NCBI GenBank assembly: GCA_020850595.1
Contig: JADZEK010000147.1
Coordinates: 124,001 to 188,000 of the forward strand
Direction of reading: 5' to 3'
Length of the DNA: 64,000 bases
From: Anaerolineales bacterium
GTDB taxonomy: Bacteria > Chloroflexota > Anaerolineae > Anaerolineales > UBA6663
The translations under genes were made by a program, and so were the position numbers. The notes under the pieces were generated by a model. The model ran no database searches, was not told where the DNA came from, and saw only the letters and a program-made list of their open reading frames with translations. Of this stretch, positions 46,841-56,125 are shown one piece after another (position 1 is the first letter of the stretch; each line of letters starts with the position of its first letter).

Positions 46841-47776
46841 TCAGGCCTCCGGGCGGGCGACCGCCGGGCGGACGGCGGCCTTCAGCAGCGCCGCGCGCAG
46901 CAATTCGGGTATCTGCTGGAGCTTGTCGGCCACCAACACGCCCGCGGCCCGCAGCGCTTCGATCTTGCGGGCGGGGCTGCCGCTGGCTCCCTGCACCAAG
47001 GCCCCCGCGTGGCCGAAGCGCACGCCGGGGTTGCGGTCGGCGAAACGTCCGGCCACAAAGGCCACAATGGGCAGGCGGCTGGGCCGGCCAGTGAGGCGCT
47101 CGGCCAGGCGCTCTTCCATGCTGCCGCCCGGCTCGCAGAACAGCGCCAGCCCCTCGGTGGCCGGGTCAGCCTCATAGAGCGGCAGCAGGTCTTCAAAGCG
47201 CGTGCCGATGAACTGGTCGCCGCCGATGCTGACGCAGGTGCTCTGGCCGAAACCGCTTTGCGTGAGCAAATTGGCGATCTCGGTCATCATGCCGCCGCTG
47301 CGCGAGACCACGCCGATGCTGCCGGGCTGGTAGGCCAGGCGCACGCTGGCCGCGTCGCCGCCGGCCATGCCCACGCGCGTCTGCCCAGGCGTGATTATGC
47401 CCAGGCTGTTCGGCCCCACGAGCCGCGCCCCGGCCGCGCGGGCCCGCTCTAGCAGAGCCAACCCGTCGGCGCGGGCCAGCCGTTCGGTGACGACCACGAG
47501 GAGCTTGAGGCCGTTCGCCATGGCCTCGCCGGCGGCGTCGAGCACCATGGGCGCGGGCACGGAGATGAGGGCCGCGTCGCAGGGGTGCGCGGCCACGGCC
47601 GCGGCCACCGTGTCGAGGACGGGCACGCCATGCACTTGCTGGCCGCCCTTGCCGGGAGTGACGCCCGCCACCACCCGCGCGCCGTAGCGCAGCGACTCGA
47701 GCGTGAAGGTGGCGGCCTCGCGGCCGGTGATGCCCTGCACCAGGATGCGCGTGGACGCGTCGGCTAAGATCGCCAC
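46841..47776 (-). CDS. succinate-CoA ligase alpha-like subunit (second copy)
   Basis: [49 protein letters not shown]; active-site region GVRFGHAGALVQG. Confidence 0.92.
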   Translation of the reverse strand: MAILADASTRILVQGITGREAATFTLESLRYGARVVAGVTPGKGGQQVHGVPVLDTVAAAVAAHPCDAALISVPAPMVLDAAGEAMANGLKLLVVVTERLARADGLALLERARAAGARLVGPNSLGIITPGQTRVGMAGGDAASVRLAYQPGSIGVVSRSGGMMTEIANLLTQSGFGQSTCVSIGGDQFIGTRFEDLLPLYEADPATEGLALFCEPGGSMEERLAERLTGRPSRLPIVAFVAGRFADRNPGVRFGHAGALVQGASGSPARKIEALRAAGVLVADKLQQIPELLRAALLKAAVRPAVARPEA

Positions 47777-48936
47777 TCGATCGCCTCAACTACCTGATTG
47801 ATCGTCGTCGTGCGCCCAAACGATGGCACGCCGTAGTGGCGCAGCACCGCCTGGCCTTCGGTCTCCCACGAGCCAGGGATGCGGAAGGCCGCGATCACGT
47901 CGCGCGGCTGCTTGCCAAGTTCCAGAATGCCCTTGATCACGCCGCGCGCCACGAGGTCTACGCGGGTGTTGCTGACCACGTTCATGATGACGGCCAGCTT
48001 TTCGACGTTGGGCTGCGAGAGGATGAGCTTGGTCAGCTCCTTGATCTTCCACACGCTGGGGTTGCCGCCGATCTCGCAATAGTTGGCAGGCTCCAGGCCG
48101 GCGTCGAGCACGGCATCCATGATGGTCAGGCTCGCGCCGCCGCCGCCGATGAGCAGGCCCAGGTTGCCGCCGAAGGGCACCAGCCGCCCGGCCACGCCGC
48201 GATGGTCGGCGCTGTCAATCTCGGCGGCCTGGCGCTCGAACTCGGAACGCTGGTCGCGGTAGCGCTGGCTGGCGGGGAGGCGGGCCAGCAGCGCGCCCTG
48301 GCGGTAGGCGGCGTCGTCATCTAGTTCAAGATGGGCATCGGCCAGCCACCATTGCCCCTGCGGGTCGAGGAGGAGCGGGTTGATCTCCAGCAAGTTCGCG
48401 TCCCACAGGCGGAAGCAGCGGGCGAGGTTCGCCAACAGCCCGCCGAACTGCACCAGGGCGCGGCCGGCGAGGCCGAGCGAGGCCGCCACTTCGCGGCCCA
48501 CGTAGTCGCTGAGCGGGGCGCTGGGCGAGAACGGGCGGCGCATTACCTGGCCGTTGCTTTCCACCTCGATGCCGCCGGCGCGGCTGGCGAGGAGGACGGC
48601 TGCCTGCGCCTGGTTGTCGTAAGTGACGCCGACGTAGACCTCGGCCGCGACGGTCATCTGTTGCTCCACCAGCACCGAGTGCACGGTGAAACCTTTGAGC
48701 GGGTTGGCCAACAGCGCGGCGGCGGCTTGCCCGGCCTCGGCCGGCGTGGCCGCGAACTGTATGCCGCCGGCCTTCATGCGGCCGCTGGCGGGCACCTGCG
48801 CCTTGACGACCACGCGCCCGCCCAACTCGGCGGCGGCGGTTTCGGCCTCGGCGGCGGAGGCCACCAGGCGGCCCGCAGGCACCTTGAGGCCTTGTTCGGC
48901 CAGGAGCGCCTTGGCGTCAGCTTCGAGGACGTTCAT
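47764..48936 (-). CDS. succinate-CoA ligase beta-like ATP-grasp subunit (second copy)
   Basis: [58 protein letters not shown]; overlaps the alpha-like gene by 13 bp. Confidence 0.9.
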   Translation of the reverse strand: MNVLEADAKALLAEQGLKVPAGRLVASAAEAETAAAELGGRVVVKAQVPASGRMKAGGIQFAATPAEAGQAAAALLANPLKGFTVHSVLVEQQMTVAAEVYVGVTYDNQAQAAVLLASRAGGIEVESNGQVMRRPFSPSAPLSDYVGREVAASLGLAGRALVQFGGLLANLARCFRLWDANLLEINPLLLDPQGQWWLADAHLELDDDAAYRQGALLARLPASQRYRDQRSEFERQAAEIDSADHRGVAGRLVPFGGNLGLLIGGGGASLTIMDAVLDAGLEPANYCEIGGNPSVWKIKELTKLILSQPNVEKLAVIMNVVSNTRVDLVARGVIKGILELGKQPRDVIAAFRIPGSWETEGQAVLRHYGVPSFGRTTTINQVVEAIEWRS

Positions 48937-48948
48937 GCGGCGCGGGCG

Positions 48949-49311
48949 CTAGACCACGCCGGGCGAGTGGATGGCGAGCAACTCAACCGGCGCGCTGCTG
49001 ACGTTGCGGATGCCGTGCAGCGTGCCGGGATAGATCGAGACGCCGTTATCCACCTTGAGCAGCACGACCTGCTGAGCTTCGCCTTCGCCGTAGAGGAACT
49101 CGACCTCACCGCTGACGACGACGGCGGTCTCAGTCTCGATGGGGTGAATGTGCATGGCAATCGCGCCGCCCGCCTCCAGCTTAACCTTCATCAGGCTGAG
49201 GTGGGCGTGGGTGGCTTTGGTCTCGAGCACCTTGGTCTCCACCGTGGGGAAGCGGTTGTGCGGAACCCAGGCGGCAGAGTTGATGTCAAATAAATGGATC
49301 AAATTGCTCAT
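48949..49311 (-). CDS. cupin domain-containing protein
   Basis: KLEAGGAIAMHIHPIETETAVVVSGEVEFLYGEGEAQQVVLLKVDNGVSIYPGTLHGIRN. Confidence 0.88.
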   Translation of the reverse strand: MSNLIHLFDINSAAWVPHNRFPTVETKVLETKATHAHLSLMKVKLEAGGAIAMHIHPIETETAVVVSGEVEFLYGEGEAQQVVLLKVDNGVSIYPGTLHGIRNVSSAPVELLAIHSPGVV

Positions 49312-50480
49312 GCGAGGGCCTCCAGGGTGCGCTTCAGGTCTTCGAGGAACCGGGCGGATTGCCGCCCGTCCACGGCGCGGTGATCCGCGCCCAGGGTCAA
49401 GGTCGCGGCGGTGCGGGCCACAACCTGCCCTTCGATCACGAGCGGCATGGGTTGCACGCTGCCGACGGTGAGGAGGGCCACCTGCGGCGGGCTGATGATG
49501 GCCGTGAACGCATCTATGTGACCGGGGCCGACGTTAGAGAGGGTGAAGGTCGGGGCGGCCAGCGCGCTCGGGCTGAGCTTGCCCGCCCGCGCCTGGGCCA
49601 CCACCTGCGCGCGCTCGGCGGAAATGGCGGGCAGACCGCGGCCGCGCAGGTCGGCCAGGGCGGGGATCACCAGGCCGTGCTCAGCCTCGACCACGATCCC
49701 GAGGCGCACCTCGGCGGCGGCGGCAAAGGCGCGCGTGGCGCTGTTCCAATGGCCGTTGAGCGCCGGGTGCTGCGGCAGCACTTGCCCCAGCGCCAGCGCA
49801 AAGTAGTCGGTGAACGTCACGCCTTCCCCGGCCGCGGCCTTCAGCGCCGCCATGCGGGTCAGGTCTACCGTGACCGACATGTAGAAGTGCGGGATGGTCT
49901 GCCACGACTGGCTGACACGCTCGGCTTTGCCGTGGGCGGCGCGCGCGGCGGCGGACGCGGGCGCGGCGGCGGACGCGGGCGCGGCGGCGGGTGAAGCCGC
50001 CAGCACGGCTTCCACGTCTTCCTCCAGAATGCGACCGCCGGGGCCGCTGCCCGTGACCGTGCCGAGGTCCACGCCGCGCTCCTCGGCCAGCCGCCGCGCG
50101 CGGGGCGAGACAATGACCTTCTGGCCGGCGGCGCGCGCGGGAGTCGCTGCCTGCGGCAGCTTAGGCGGCTCGGGCATCTTCGGCGCGGCGGGGGCCACCT
50201 TGTCAACTTTGTAGAACGGGTCAATGTCTGGCAGCGCGTCGCCGGGGTCGCCGACGAGACCGACGACGGTCTTGGGCGGCACCTCGGTGCCGGCGGGCAC
50301 GAGGATCTTGCGCAGCAAACCGGCCGCGGGCGCGGGGATTTCCACCGTGGCTTTGTCGGTCTCGACCTCGCACACGGCTTCGCCCTCGGCGACGCGGTCG
50401 CCTTCGCGCTTGAGCCAGTGCGTCAGGTTCACCGTGACGGTCGTCTGGTCGGTTACCGGGAGGCTGATTTCGCTGACCAT
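49308..50480 (-). CDS. 2-oxoacid dehydrogenase E2, dihydrolipoamide acyltransferase
   Basis: Lipoyl domain EGEAVCEVETDKATVEIPAPAAG, E3-binding SPRARRLAEERGVDLGTVTGSGPGGRILEEDV, catalytic TLTLGADHRAVDGRQSARFLEDLK. Confidence 0.93.
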   Translation of the reverse strand: MVSEISLPVTDQTTVTVNLTHWLKREGDRVAEGEAVCEVETDKATVEIPAPAAGLLRKILVPAGTEVPPKTVVGLVGDPGDALPDIDPFYKVDKVAPAAPKMPEPPKLPQAATPARAAGQKVIVSPRARRLAEERGVDLGTVTGSGPGGRILEEDVEAVLAASPAAAPASAAAPASAAARAAHGKAERVSQSWQTIPHFYMSVTVDLTRMAALKAAAGEGVTFTDYFALALGQVLPQHPALNGHWNSATRAFAAAAEVRLGIVVEAEHGLVIPALADLRGRGLPAISAERAQVVAQARAGKLSPSALAAPTFTLSNVGPGHIDAFTAIISPPQVALLTVGSVQPMPLVIEGQVVARTAATLTLGADHRAVDGRQSARFLEDLKRTLEALA

Positions 50481-50497
50481 GGGTATGGCAGTTCCCG

Positions 50498-51637
50498 CTA
50501 GCTCGCCCGGTACCTGGCGATGATGTCTTCGTTGAGCGGCATCCCCAGCCCCGGCCCGCTCGGCAGTTCCATGTAGCCATTGCGGATGGTGGGCAACTGC
50601 GCCGGCAGCTCGAACCACATGGGGTCGCGCTTGCGGTTGGGGAAGATTTCGACGTACAGGCCATGCGGGATGGAGGCCAGCAGGTGCAGCGCCACCTGCG
50701 ACTCTTCATGGTGGGCCATCTTCACGTGGAAGTGGCTGGCCATGGCCGCGATACGGCGCCACTCGGTCACACCACCGGCGATGGTCACGTCCACGTTCAG
50801 GTAGTTCACGCGGCCTTGCACCACCAGATCGCGGCAGCCCCAGCGGCTGATCTCGCCCTGCCCGGCCGTCACCGGGATGGGCGCGTTGTCGCGCACGAGG
50901 CGCAGCCCTTCGTTCTGGTCCGACCACTGCACTGGCTCTTCGATCCAGCCGATGTTGAGGCCGGCGGCGGCGCGGCAGAACTGGATGGCCTGATCGGGCG
51001 TCCAGGCCTGGTTGGCATCGCAGACGATGATGAAGTCGTCGCCCACCAGCTCGCGCACGCGGGCCACGCGCTCCACGTCTTCCTTGACGCTCAGGCGGCC
51101 CACCTTGAACTTCACGCCGGCCATCTGCAATTCCTTGTAGTGCAGCATTTCCTCGTTCAGGGCATCCTGCGTTTTGCCGGCCTGGTAGTAACCGCCAATG
51201 GCGATCACCGGCACCTTGTCGCGGTAGCCGCCGAGGAGCTTGTAGAGCGGCACGTTCCAGTGCTTGCCCAGCGCGTCCCACAGGGCGTTGTCTACCGCGG
51301 CGATGGCCTGCATGAGGATGCCGCGATTGTTCAGGTCGAGCACGTGGATCGAGCGGTTGCCCAGGTCTATGTTGCTGTGGAACATCTTCTCCCACAGGCG
51401 CTCCACGTCGCGGGCGTCTTCGCCTACCAGCAGCGGCACAAAGTGGTCGCGGATCAGGTTGACCACCTGGTCCTGGCGCTGGTCTTCGTCGCCGCCAAAT
51501 GCCTCACCGACGATGCCGCTGTCGGTGTAGACGCGGGTGACGATGGTGTTGCGGTTGACGATCTTGTAGGTGCCGCCCTTGAACTCTTCCTCAAGCTTGC
51601 GGACCAGCGGAATGACTTCGATACGGGTGATTTTCAT
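50498..51637 (-). CDS. enolase superfamily enzyme (mandelate racemase-like)
   Basis: AVDNALWDALGKHWNVPLYKLLGGYRDKVPVIAIGGYY; GVKFKVGRLSVKEDVERVARVRELVGDDFIIVCDANQAW; WIEEPV. Confidence 0.92.
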   Translation of the reverse strand: MKITRIEVIPLVRKLEEEFKGGTYKIVNRNTIVTRVYTDSGIVGEAFGGDEDQRQDQVVNLIRDHFVPLLVGEDARDVERLWEKMFHSNIDLGNRSIHVLDLNNRGILMQAIAAVDNALWDALGKHWNVPLYKLLGGYRDKVPVIAIGGYYQAGKTQDALNEEMLHYKELQMAGVKFKVGRLSVKEDVERVARVRELVGDDFIIVCDANQAWTPDQAIQFCRAAAGLNIGWIEEPVQWSDQNEGLRLVRDNAPIPVTAGQGEISRWGCRDLVVQGRVNYLNVDVTIAGGVTEWRRIAAMASHFHVKMAHHEESQVALHLLASIPHGLYVEIFPNRKRDPMWFELPAQLPTIRNGYMELPSGPGLGMPLNEDIIARYRAS

Positions 51638-51648
51638 GCGGTACCGCC

Positions 51649-52605
51649 TCAGGCGTAAATGTCTTCGGTGAGCGCGCTCAGCTCGGGATACGGGCTGGCG
51701 AGCGCGAACTCCACCGCCCCTTCGATTTCCACGCGGGCCGCCTGCTCCAGTTCCACGGCTTCGGCCTCGTCGAGCACGCCCGCGGAGATCAGCTCGGCGC
51801 GGAAACGCGGGATGGGATCAGTTTCCTTCCAGCGGTCGGCGGCGGCCGAGCCGGCCCCGCCCGCCGCCACGGCGCTGTGGCGCGACCAGCGCACGGTCTT
51901 GGCCTCGATCAGCGTCGGGCCGTCGCCGCGGCGGGCGCGCTCAACAGCTTCGCTCGCCGTCTGGGCGACGGCGTCAAAATTACGGCCGTCAATCGTCACC
52001 CCCGGCAGGCCGAAGCCCTGAGCGCGCTGGCTGATGAACGGCACGCTGATGGACTGGGTGTAGTGTGTGGAGATGGCGTACTCGTTGTTCTCGACGACCA
52101 ACACCAGCGGCAGCTTCCACAACTGGGCCATGTTGAGCGTCTCGTAGAACACGCCCTCGCACGACGCGCCGTCGCCGAAGAAGCACACGGTGACCACGCC
52201 GTCGTTATCTAACTGGTGCGCGAGCGCCATGCCGCCCGCAATGCCGATGTGGCCGCTGACGATGGCGTTGCTGCCCACGAAGCCCAGGTCTACCTGGCTC
52301 ATGTGCATCGAGCCGCCCTTGCCGCCGCACAGGCCGGTGGCCTTGCCCAGCAGCTCGGCCATCATGCGGCGCGGATCAACGCCCTTGGCAATAGCCGCGC
52401 CGTGGCCGCGGTAAGTCGCCAGCACCAGGTCTTTGGGCTGGAGCACCGCGCACACGCCCAGCGCCGTGGCTTCCTGGGCAATGTAGGGGTGGGTCGAACC
52501 GCGATAGTGGCGCTCGCCGTACAACCGGATGGCCGCCTCCTCAAAGAAGCGGATCAGCCACATGCGCCGCAGCGCATCTATTTTTTTGTCCGCTGAGATA
52601 TCCAT
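51649..52605 (-). CDS. thiamine-pyrophosphate-dependent dehydrogenase E1 alpha subunit
   Basis: GKGGSMHMSQVDLGFVGSNAIVSGHIGIAGGMALAHQL...VTVCFFGDGASCEGVFYETLNMAQLWKLPLVLVVENN. Confidence 0.94.
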   Translation of the reverse strand: MDISADKKIDALRRMWLIRFFEEAAIRLYGERHYRGSTHPYIAQEATALGVCAVLQPKDLVLATYRGHGAAIAKGVDPRRMMAELLGKATGLCGGKGGSMHMSQVDLGFVGSNAIVSGHIGIAGGMALAHQLDNDGVVTVCFFGDGASCEGVFYETLNMAQLWKLPLVLVVENNEYAISTHYTQSISVPFISQRAQGFGLPGVTIDGRNFDAVAQTASEAVERARRGDGPTLIEAKTVRWSRHSAVAAGGAGSAAADRWKETDPIPRFRAELISAGVLDEAEAVELEQAARVEIEGAVEFALASPYPELSALTEDIYA

Positions 52606-52617
52606 GGCTGCCTCCTC

Positions 52618-53595
52618 CTAACGCCGCCGGAACGACTGGCAGGCGCGCACGATATCGGCCGCCTGGGGGAACACCGCGCTCTCCAGCGGGGCGCTGGCGG
52701 GCACCGGCACATCAGCCGCCGCCACGCGCACCACCGGCCCGTCGAGCGCGTCGAAGGCGCGCTCGGTGATCTGCTGGGCGATTTCGGCGCCGACGCCGCC
52801 GGTCTTGTGGGCCTGGTGGGCGACGACGACGCGGCCGGTCTTCTCGACCGAGGCAAGGATCGTCTCAAGGTCGAAGGGGGCCAGGGTGCGCGGGTCAATC
52901 ACCTCCACCGACAGGCCCTGCCCGGCCAACTCGTCGGCGGCCGTCAGCGCCTGAGGCACCATCGCCCCTAAGGCGACGACGGTCACGTCGTCGCCCGCGC
53001 GCCTGACCTCGGCCTGCCCAAACGGGACGAGGTACTCCTCGTCGGGCAGGTCGCCCTTGGTGGAATACAGGCTGATGTTATCGGCAAACAGCACCGGGTT
53101 GCGGTCGCGGATGGCGGTCTTCATCAGGCCCTTGGCATCGTAGGCCGTGGCGGGCATGGCGACCTTGAGGCCGGGGACGTGCATGAACCAGCTTTCGAGG
53201 CTTTGCGAGTGCTGCGTGCCGAAGCCCAGGCCCGAAGCGATGGGCGTGCGGATGACGAGGGGGACTTCGACCTGGCCGCCCCAGAAGAAGCGCAGCTTGG
53301 GCGCCTGGTTGGTGACGGCATCCATGCAGAAGGTGACGAAGTCCATGAACTCCAGCTCGGCCACGGCGGGCTTGCCGGCCAGCGCCAGGCCGATGCCGAA
53401 GCTGATGATGGCGGCTTCATTCAAGGGGCAGTCGCGCACGCGGGCCTCGCCGAATTCGTCATACAGCCCGCGGGTGACGCCGAACACGCCGCCGTACTTG
53501 CCCACGTCTTCGCCTAAGACCACGAGGTTGGGGTCGCGGCGCATCTCTTCTTTGAGCGCCTCGTTGATGGCTTGTGCGTAAGTCAGACTGTGCAT
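52618..53595 (-). CDS. 2-oxoacid dehydrogenase E1 beta subunit
   Basis: LTYAQAINEALKEEMRRDPNLVVLGEDVGKYGGVFGVTRGL...EVIDPRTLAPFDLETILASVEKTGRVVVAHQA. Confidence 0.95.
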   Translation of the reverse strand: MHSLTYAQAINEALKEEMRRDPNLVVLGEDVGKYGGVFGVTRGLYDEFGEARVRDCPLNEAAIISFGIGLALAGKPAVAELEFMDFVTFCMDAVTNQAPKLRFFWGGQVEVPLVIRTPIASGLGFGTQHSQSLESWFMHVPGLKVAMPATAYDAKGLMKTAIRDRNPVLFADNISLYSTKGDLPDEEYLVPFGQAEVRRAGDDVTVVALGAMVPQALTAADELAGQGLSVEVIDPRTLAPFDLETILASVEKTGRVVVAHQAHKTGGVGAEIAQQITERAFDALDGPVVRVAAADVPVPASAPLESAVFPQAADIVRACQSFRRR

Positions 53596-53647
53596 GTCTG
53601 GTCCTTCGGGAGCCGAGTAGGTGGGTATGGAAGCAATGGATGGCTGG

Positions 53648-53677
53648 ATTATATATAATGCACAATGCGACTGTCAA
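53648..53677 (-). promoter_or_regulatory. consensus sigma70-type promoter TTGACA-N18-TATAAT
   Basis: Reverse strand ttgaca gtcgcattgtgcattata tataat, ~50 bp upstream of the E1 beta start. Confidence 0.7.
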
Positions 53678-53749
53678 CAACGAAAGGATGCCGGCGGTGG
53701 GCGAACCCGCCGGCGTGTGAGAGGTAAACGCAGGGCGCAGCGGCTTAGA

Positions 53750-54907
53750 TCAGCCTGGCGGCGTGGGCGCGGCGGACTCAGCGAGCTGCGGCTGGGTGGC
53801 GGGTTGGCGCTTGAAGAGCAGCAGCGCCAACAGGAGGCCCACCCCGGTGAGAATGATGGCCTGAATGAGCATCGGCCGGAACACTTCGGCCGCCAAGCGC
53901 AGAATGGCGCGCGTGGCCTCAGTGCGCACCACCGGCGGCACTTCGCTCAACGGCCCCGCGGCCAGCAGCGACGTAATCAGCACGGCGTAGAGGACGGCCG
54001 GCAGCACGGCCAGCAGGCCGCCCAGCACCAATGGCACGCCGCCCCACCGGCCTAGTTGAGGGGCAGTGCGCACGCCCAAGGTCAGGATCAACAGCCAGAG
54101 CACCAGCGGCACCACCCACGCCCAAACGTAGAGCAGCCGGATGAGGCGCAGATACTGCTTGAGCACCTCCGGCCCCACGCCTTGGGTATCGTCGCCGCTC
54201 TGCTGCAATTCGCGCGTGAGGGCAAAGGTGGCCGGGATGTTGGCGACAACGTCTTCCAGCGCGTTCACGTAATCATTGAACTGGTCTTCTTCCCACGGCT
54301 TGGGGAAGTGACAGAGGTTGTAGAGCACTTCGGTGCCGGCCGGCACTGCCGCCTGGCGCGCCAGGAAGTCGTCAATCTCGGCCTGCTGGCAGGGCGGCAG
54401 GTTATCGTAGGCGATGACGATGGCGGCGACGCCATGCTCCGATAGGACGCGAGTCTTGAAGGGCTGGAGCGACCAGGTGATGGGCGGCACGCGGTCGCTG
54501 GTATCAATCCAGGCATAGGTGGCGTCCACGGTGTCAGTCACCCAACCGGCCAAAATCTCGGCGGTGAGCACTTCGGTTTTCACGTTGCGCCAGTCGGCAC
54601 GATCCATATACGACAACAGCAGCACGATGTCCGGCTCAGTAATGCCGGTGAGCGCCTCACCCATATCTACCCGTTCTTGGGCGCGCCGCTGTGAAAACCA
54701 CTCCAGCACAATCGGCAGCAGCTCCGAGTTGATGACCTCATCGGCCACGACGCGCTTGATCAAGGGCGGGCTGAACACCACCCGACCGACGTTGTAAGCC
54801 AGCAGGGCCAGCGGCAGCACCAGCACAAACAGGAACGCCAAAACGTAGAGCACGGACATGACACAACCGTTGCGCCTGGGGGGGGTGGTCTCTATGTGGT
54901 TTGGCAT
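53750..54907 (-). CDS. hypothetical membrane protein
   Basis: MPNHIETTPPRRNGCVMSVLYVLAFLFVLVLPLALLAYNVGRVVFSPPLIKRVVADEVINSELLP; C-terminal TM cluster. Confidence 0.7.
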   Translation of the reverse strand: MPNHIETTPPRRNGCVMSVLYVLAFLFVLVLPLALLAYNVGRVVFSPPLIKRVVADEVINSELLPIVLEWFSQRRAQERVDMGEALTGITEPDIVLLLSYMDRADWRNVKTEVLTAEILAGWVTDTVDATYAWIDTSDRVPPITWSLQPFKTRVLSEHGVAAIVIAYDNLPPCQQAEIDDFLARQAAVPAGTEVLYNLCHFPKPWEEDQFNDYVNALEDVVANIPATFALTRELQQSGDDTQGVGPEVLKQYLRLIRLLYVWAWVVPLVLWLLILTLGVRTAPQLGRWGGVPLVLGGLLAVLPAVLYAVLITSLLAAGPLSEVPPVVRTEATRAILRLAAEVFRPMLIQAIILTGVGLLLALLLFKRQPATQPQLAESAAPTPPG

Positions 54908-55089
54908 GGGGACTCCACTCAGGTGGATGCGGAAGCGCGGGAAGTATAGCTTTGCCCGGCTAGGGCGCAAGCGCGGCCGCCGGCGCGCCCAGGCAAACTT
55001 CCCAGCCCAAAAGGGGCCGCGCCCTCATGACAGCGGGGGCGACGGGCGCGTAGAGTAACGGCAATCGGCCTTACCCAACGGAGGCACAC

Positions 55090-55506
55090 ATGCCATTTCG
55101 ACGCTTACTGACCGCGGTGCTCGTCCCCGTCGCCTTGCTGCTCGCGGCCTGCGCCTCGGCCGCCGAGGCCGGGCCGCGCGTGTTCTTCATCAGCCCGGCC
55201 GATGGGGCCGAGGTGTCCAGCCCGGCGCATGTGACCCTGGGCGCTGAGAACTTCACCATTGAGCCGGCCGGCGAGGTGAAGGCCGGCGTGGGCCACCTAC
55301 ACATTATGTTGGACACGGCCTGCGTCACCGCGGGCGAGATCATCCCCAAGGACGCCACGCACCTGCACTACGGGCAGGGCCAACTGGAGGCTGACCTGGA
55401 GCTCGCCCCGGGGCCGCACACGCTCTGCCTGCAGGCCGCCGACGGGGCGCACACCGCGCTGGCAGGCGATGGCCTGACGCACCTCATAGCGGTCACGGTG
55501 AAGTGA
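55090..55506 (+). CDS. DUF4399 domain-containing lipoprotein
   Basis: VFFISPADGAEVSSPAHVTLGAENFTIEPAGEVKAGVGHLHIMLD...IPKDATHLHYGQGQLEADLEL; acggaggcac RBS. Confidence 0.88.
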   Translation: MPFRRLLTAVLVPVALLLAACASAAEAGPRVFFISPADGAEVSSPAHVTLGAENFTIEPAGEVKAGVGHLHIMLDTACVTAGEIIPKDATHLHYGQGQLEADLELAPGPHTLCLQAADGAHTALAGDGLTHLIAVTVK

Positions 55507-55510
55507 GGCC

Positions 55511-56125
55511 ATGGCTACGCGTGTTCTGGGTGTCGTGGGGTTCGTTGGAGCTGCAGCCTGGCTAGCGCTGAACACCGTGCTTTCGCCCGAGTGGGGGCCA
55601 CCGGGAAGCGGCAACTACCTCGGCTATGAGACTATCAACCGGCTGTGGGGGCCGTGTTTCGCGGCCATGCTGGCGGGTTACGTGGGCTTCTTCGCGCGCC
55701 GGCCGCTGCCCGGCCGTCTGGGCCGCGGCGCGCGATGGTTCGTGTTTGGCGGGCTAACCGCCATGATCTTTGGCAACGTGGCTGAGTTTTGGTTCTTTAC
55801 TGACCTGGCCCACGGCGAGTGGAACGCCCGCAGCCTGGCCTGGATGCTGGTGCTGGTGGGGATGCTGAGCCTGCTGATCGGCCTGGCGCTGGCCGCGTGG
55901 GCCGGGGCGCGCGAGCGGGTGTGGCCGCCGTGGGTGAGCGCGGCCTTTGCCCTGGCGCTCCCGGTGACGCTGGCGCTGGTCTTTACGGGGTCGGCCTATA
56001 TGTTCATTGTGCTGCCGCTGGTCAGCGGGTTGGCCGGGGCGCTGGCCGTTAGGCGGGCGGCGGCGCGGCCAACTGCTCGGCCAGCGCCGCCGGTTCGGTC
56101 ACCGGCAACCGGCAGGCAAAGTTGA
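55511..56125 (+). CDS. hypothetical multi-TM membrane protein
   Basis: Hydrophobic ORF immediately downstream of the DUF4399 gene; 3' end overlaps the convergent gene. Confidence 0.6.
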   Translation: MATRVLGVVGFVGAAAWLALNTVLSPEWGPPGSGNYLGYETINRLWGPCFAAMLAGYVGFFARRPLPGRLGRGARWFVFGGLTAMIFGNVAEFWFFTDLAHGEWNARSLAWMLVLVGMLSLLIGLALAAWAGARERVWPPWVSAAFALALPVTLALVFTGSAYMFIVLPLVSGLAGALAVRRAAARPTARPAPPVRSPATGRQS

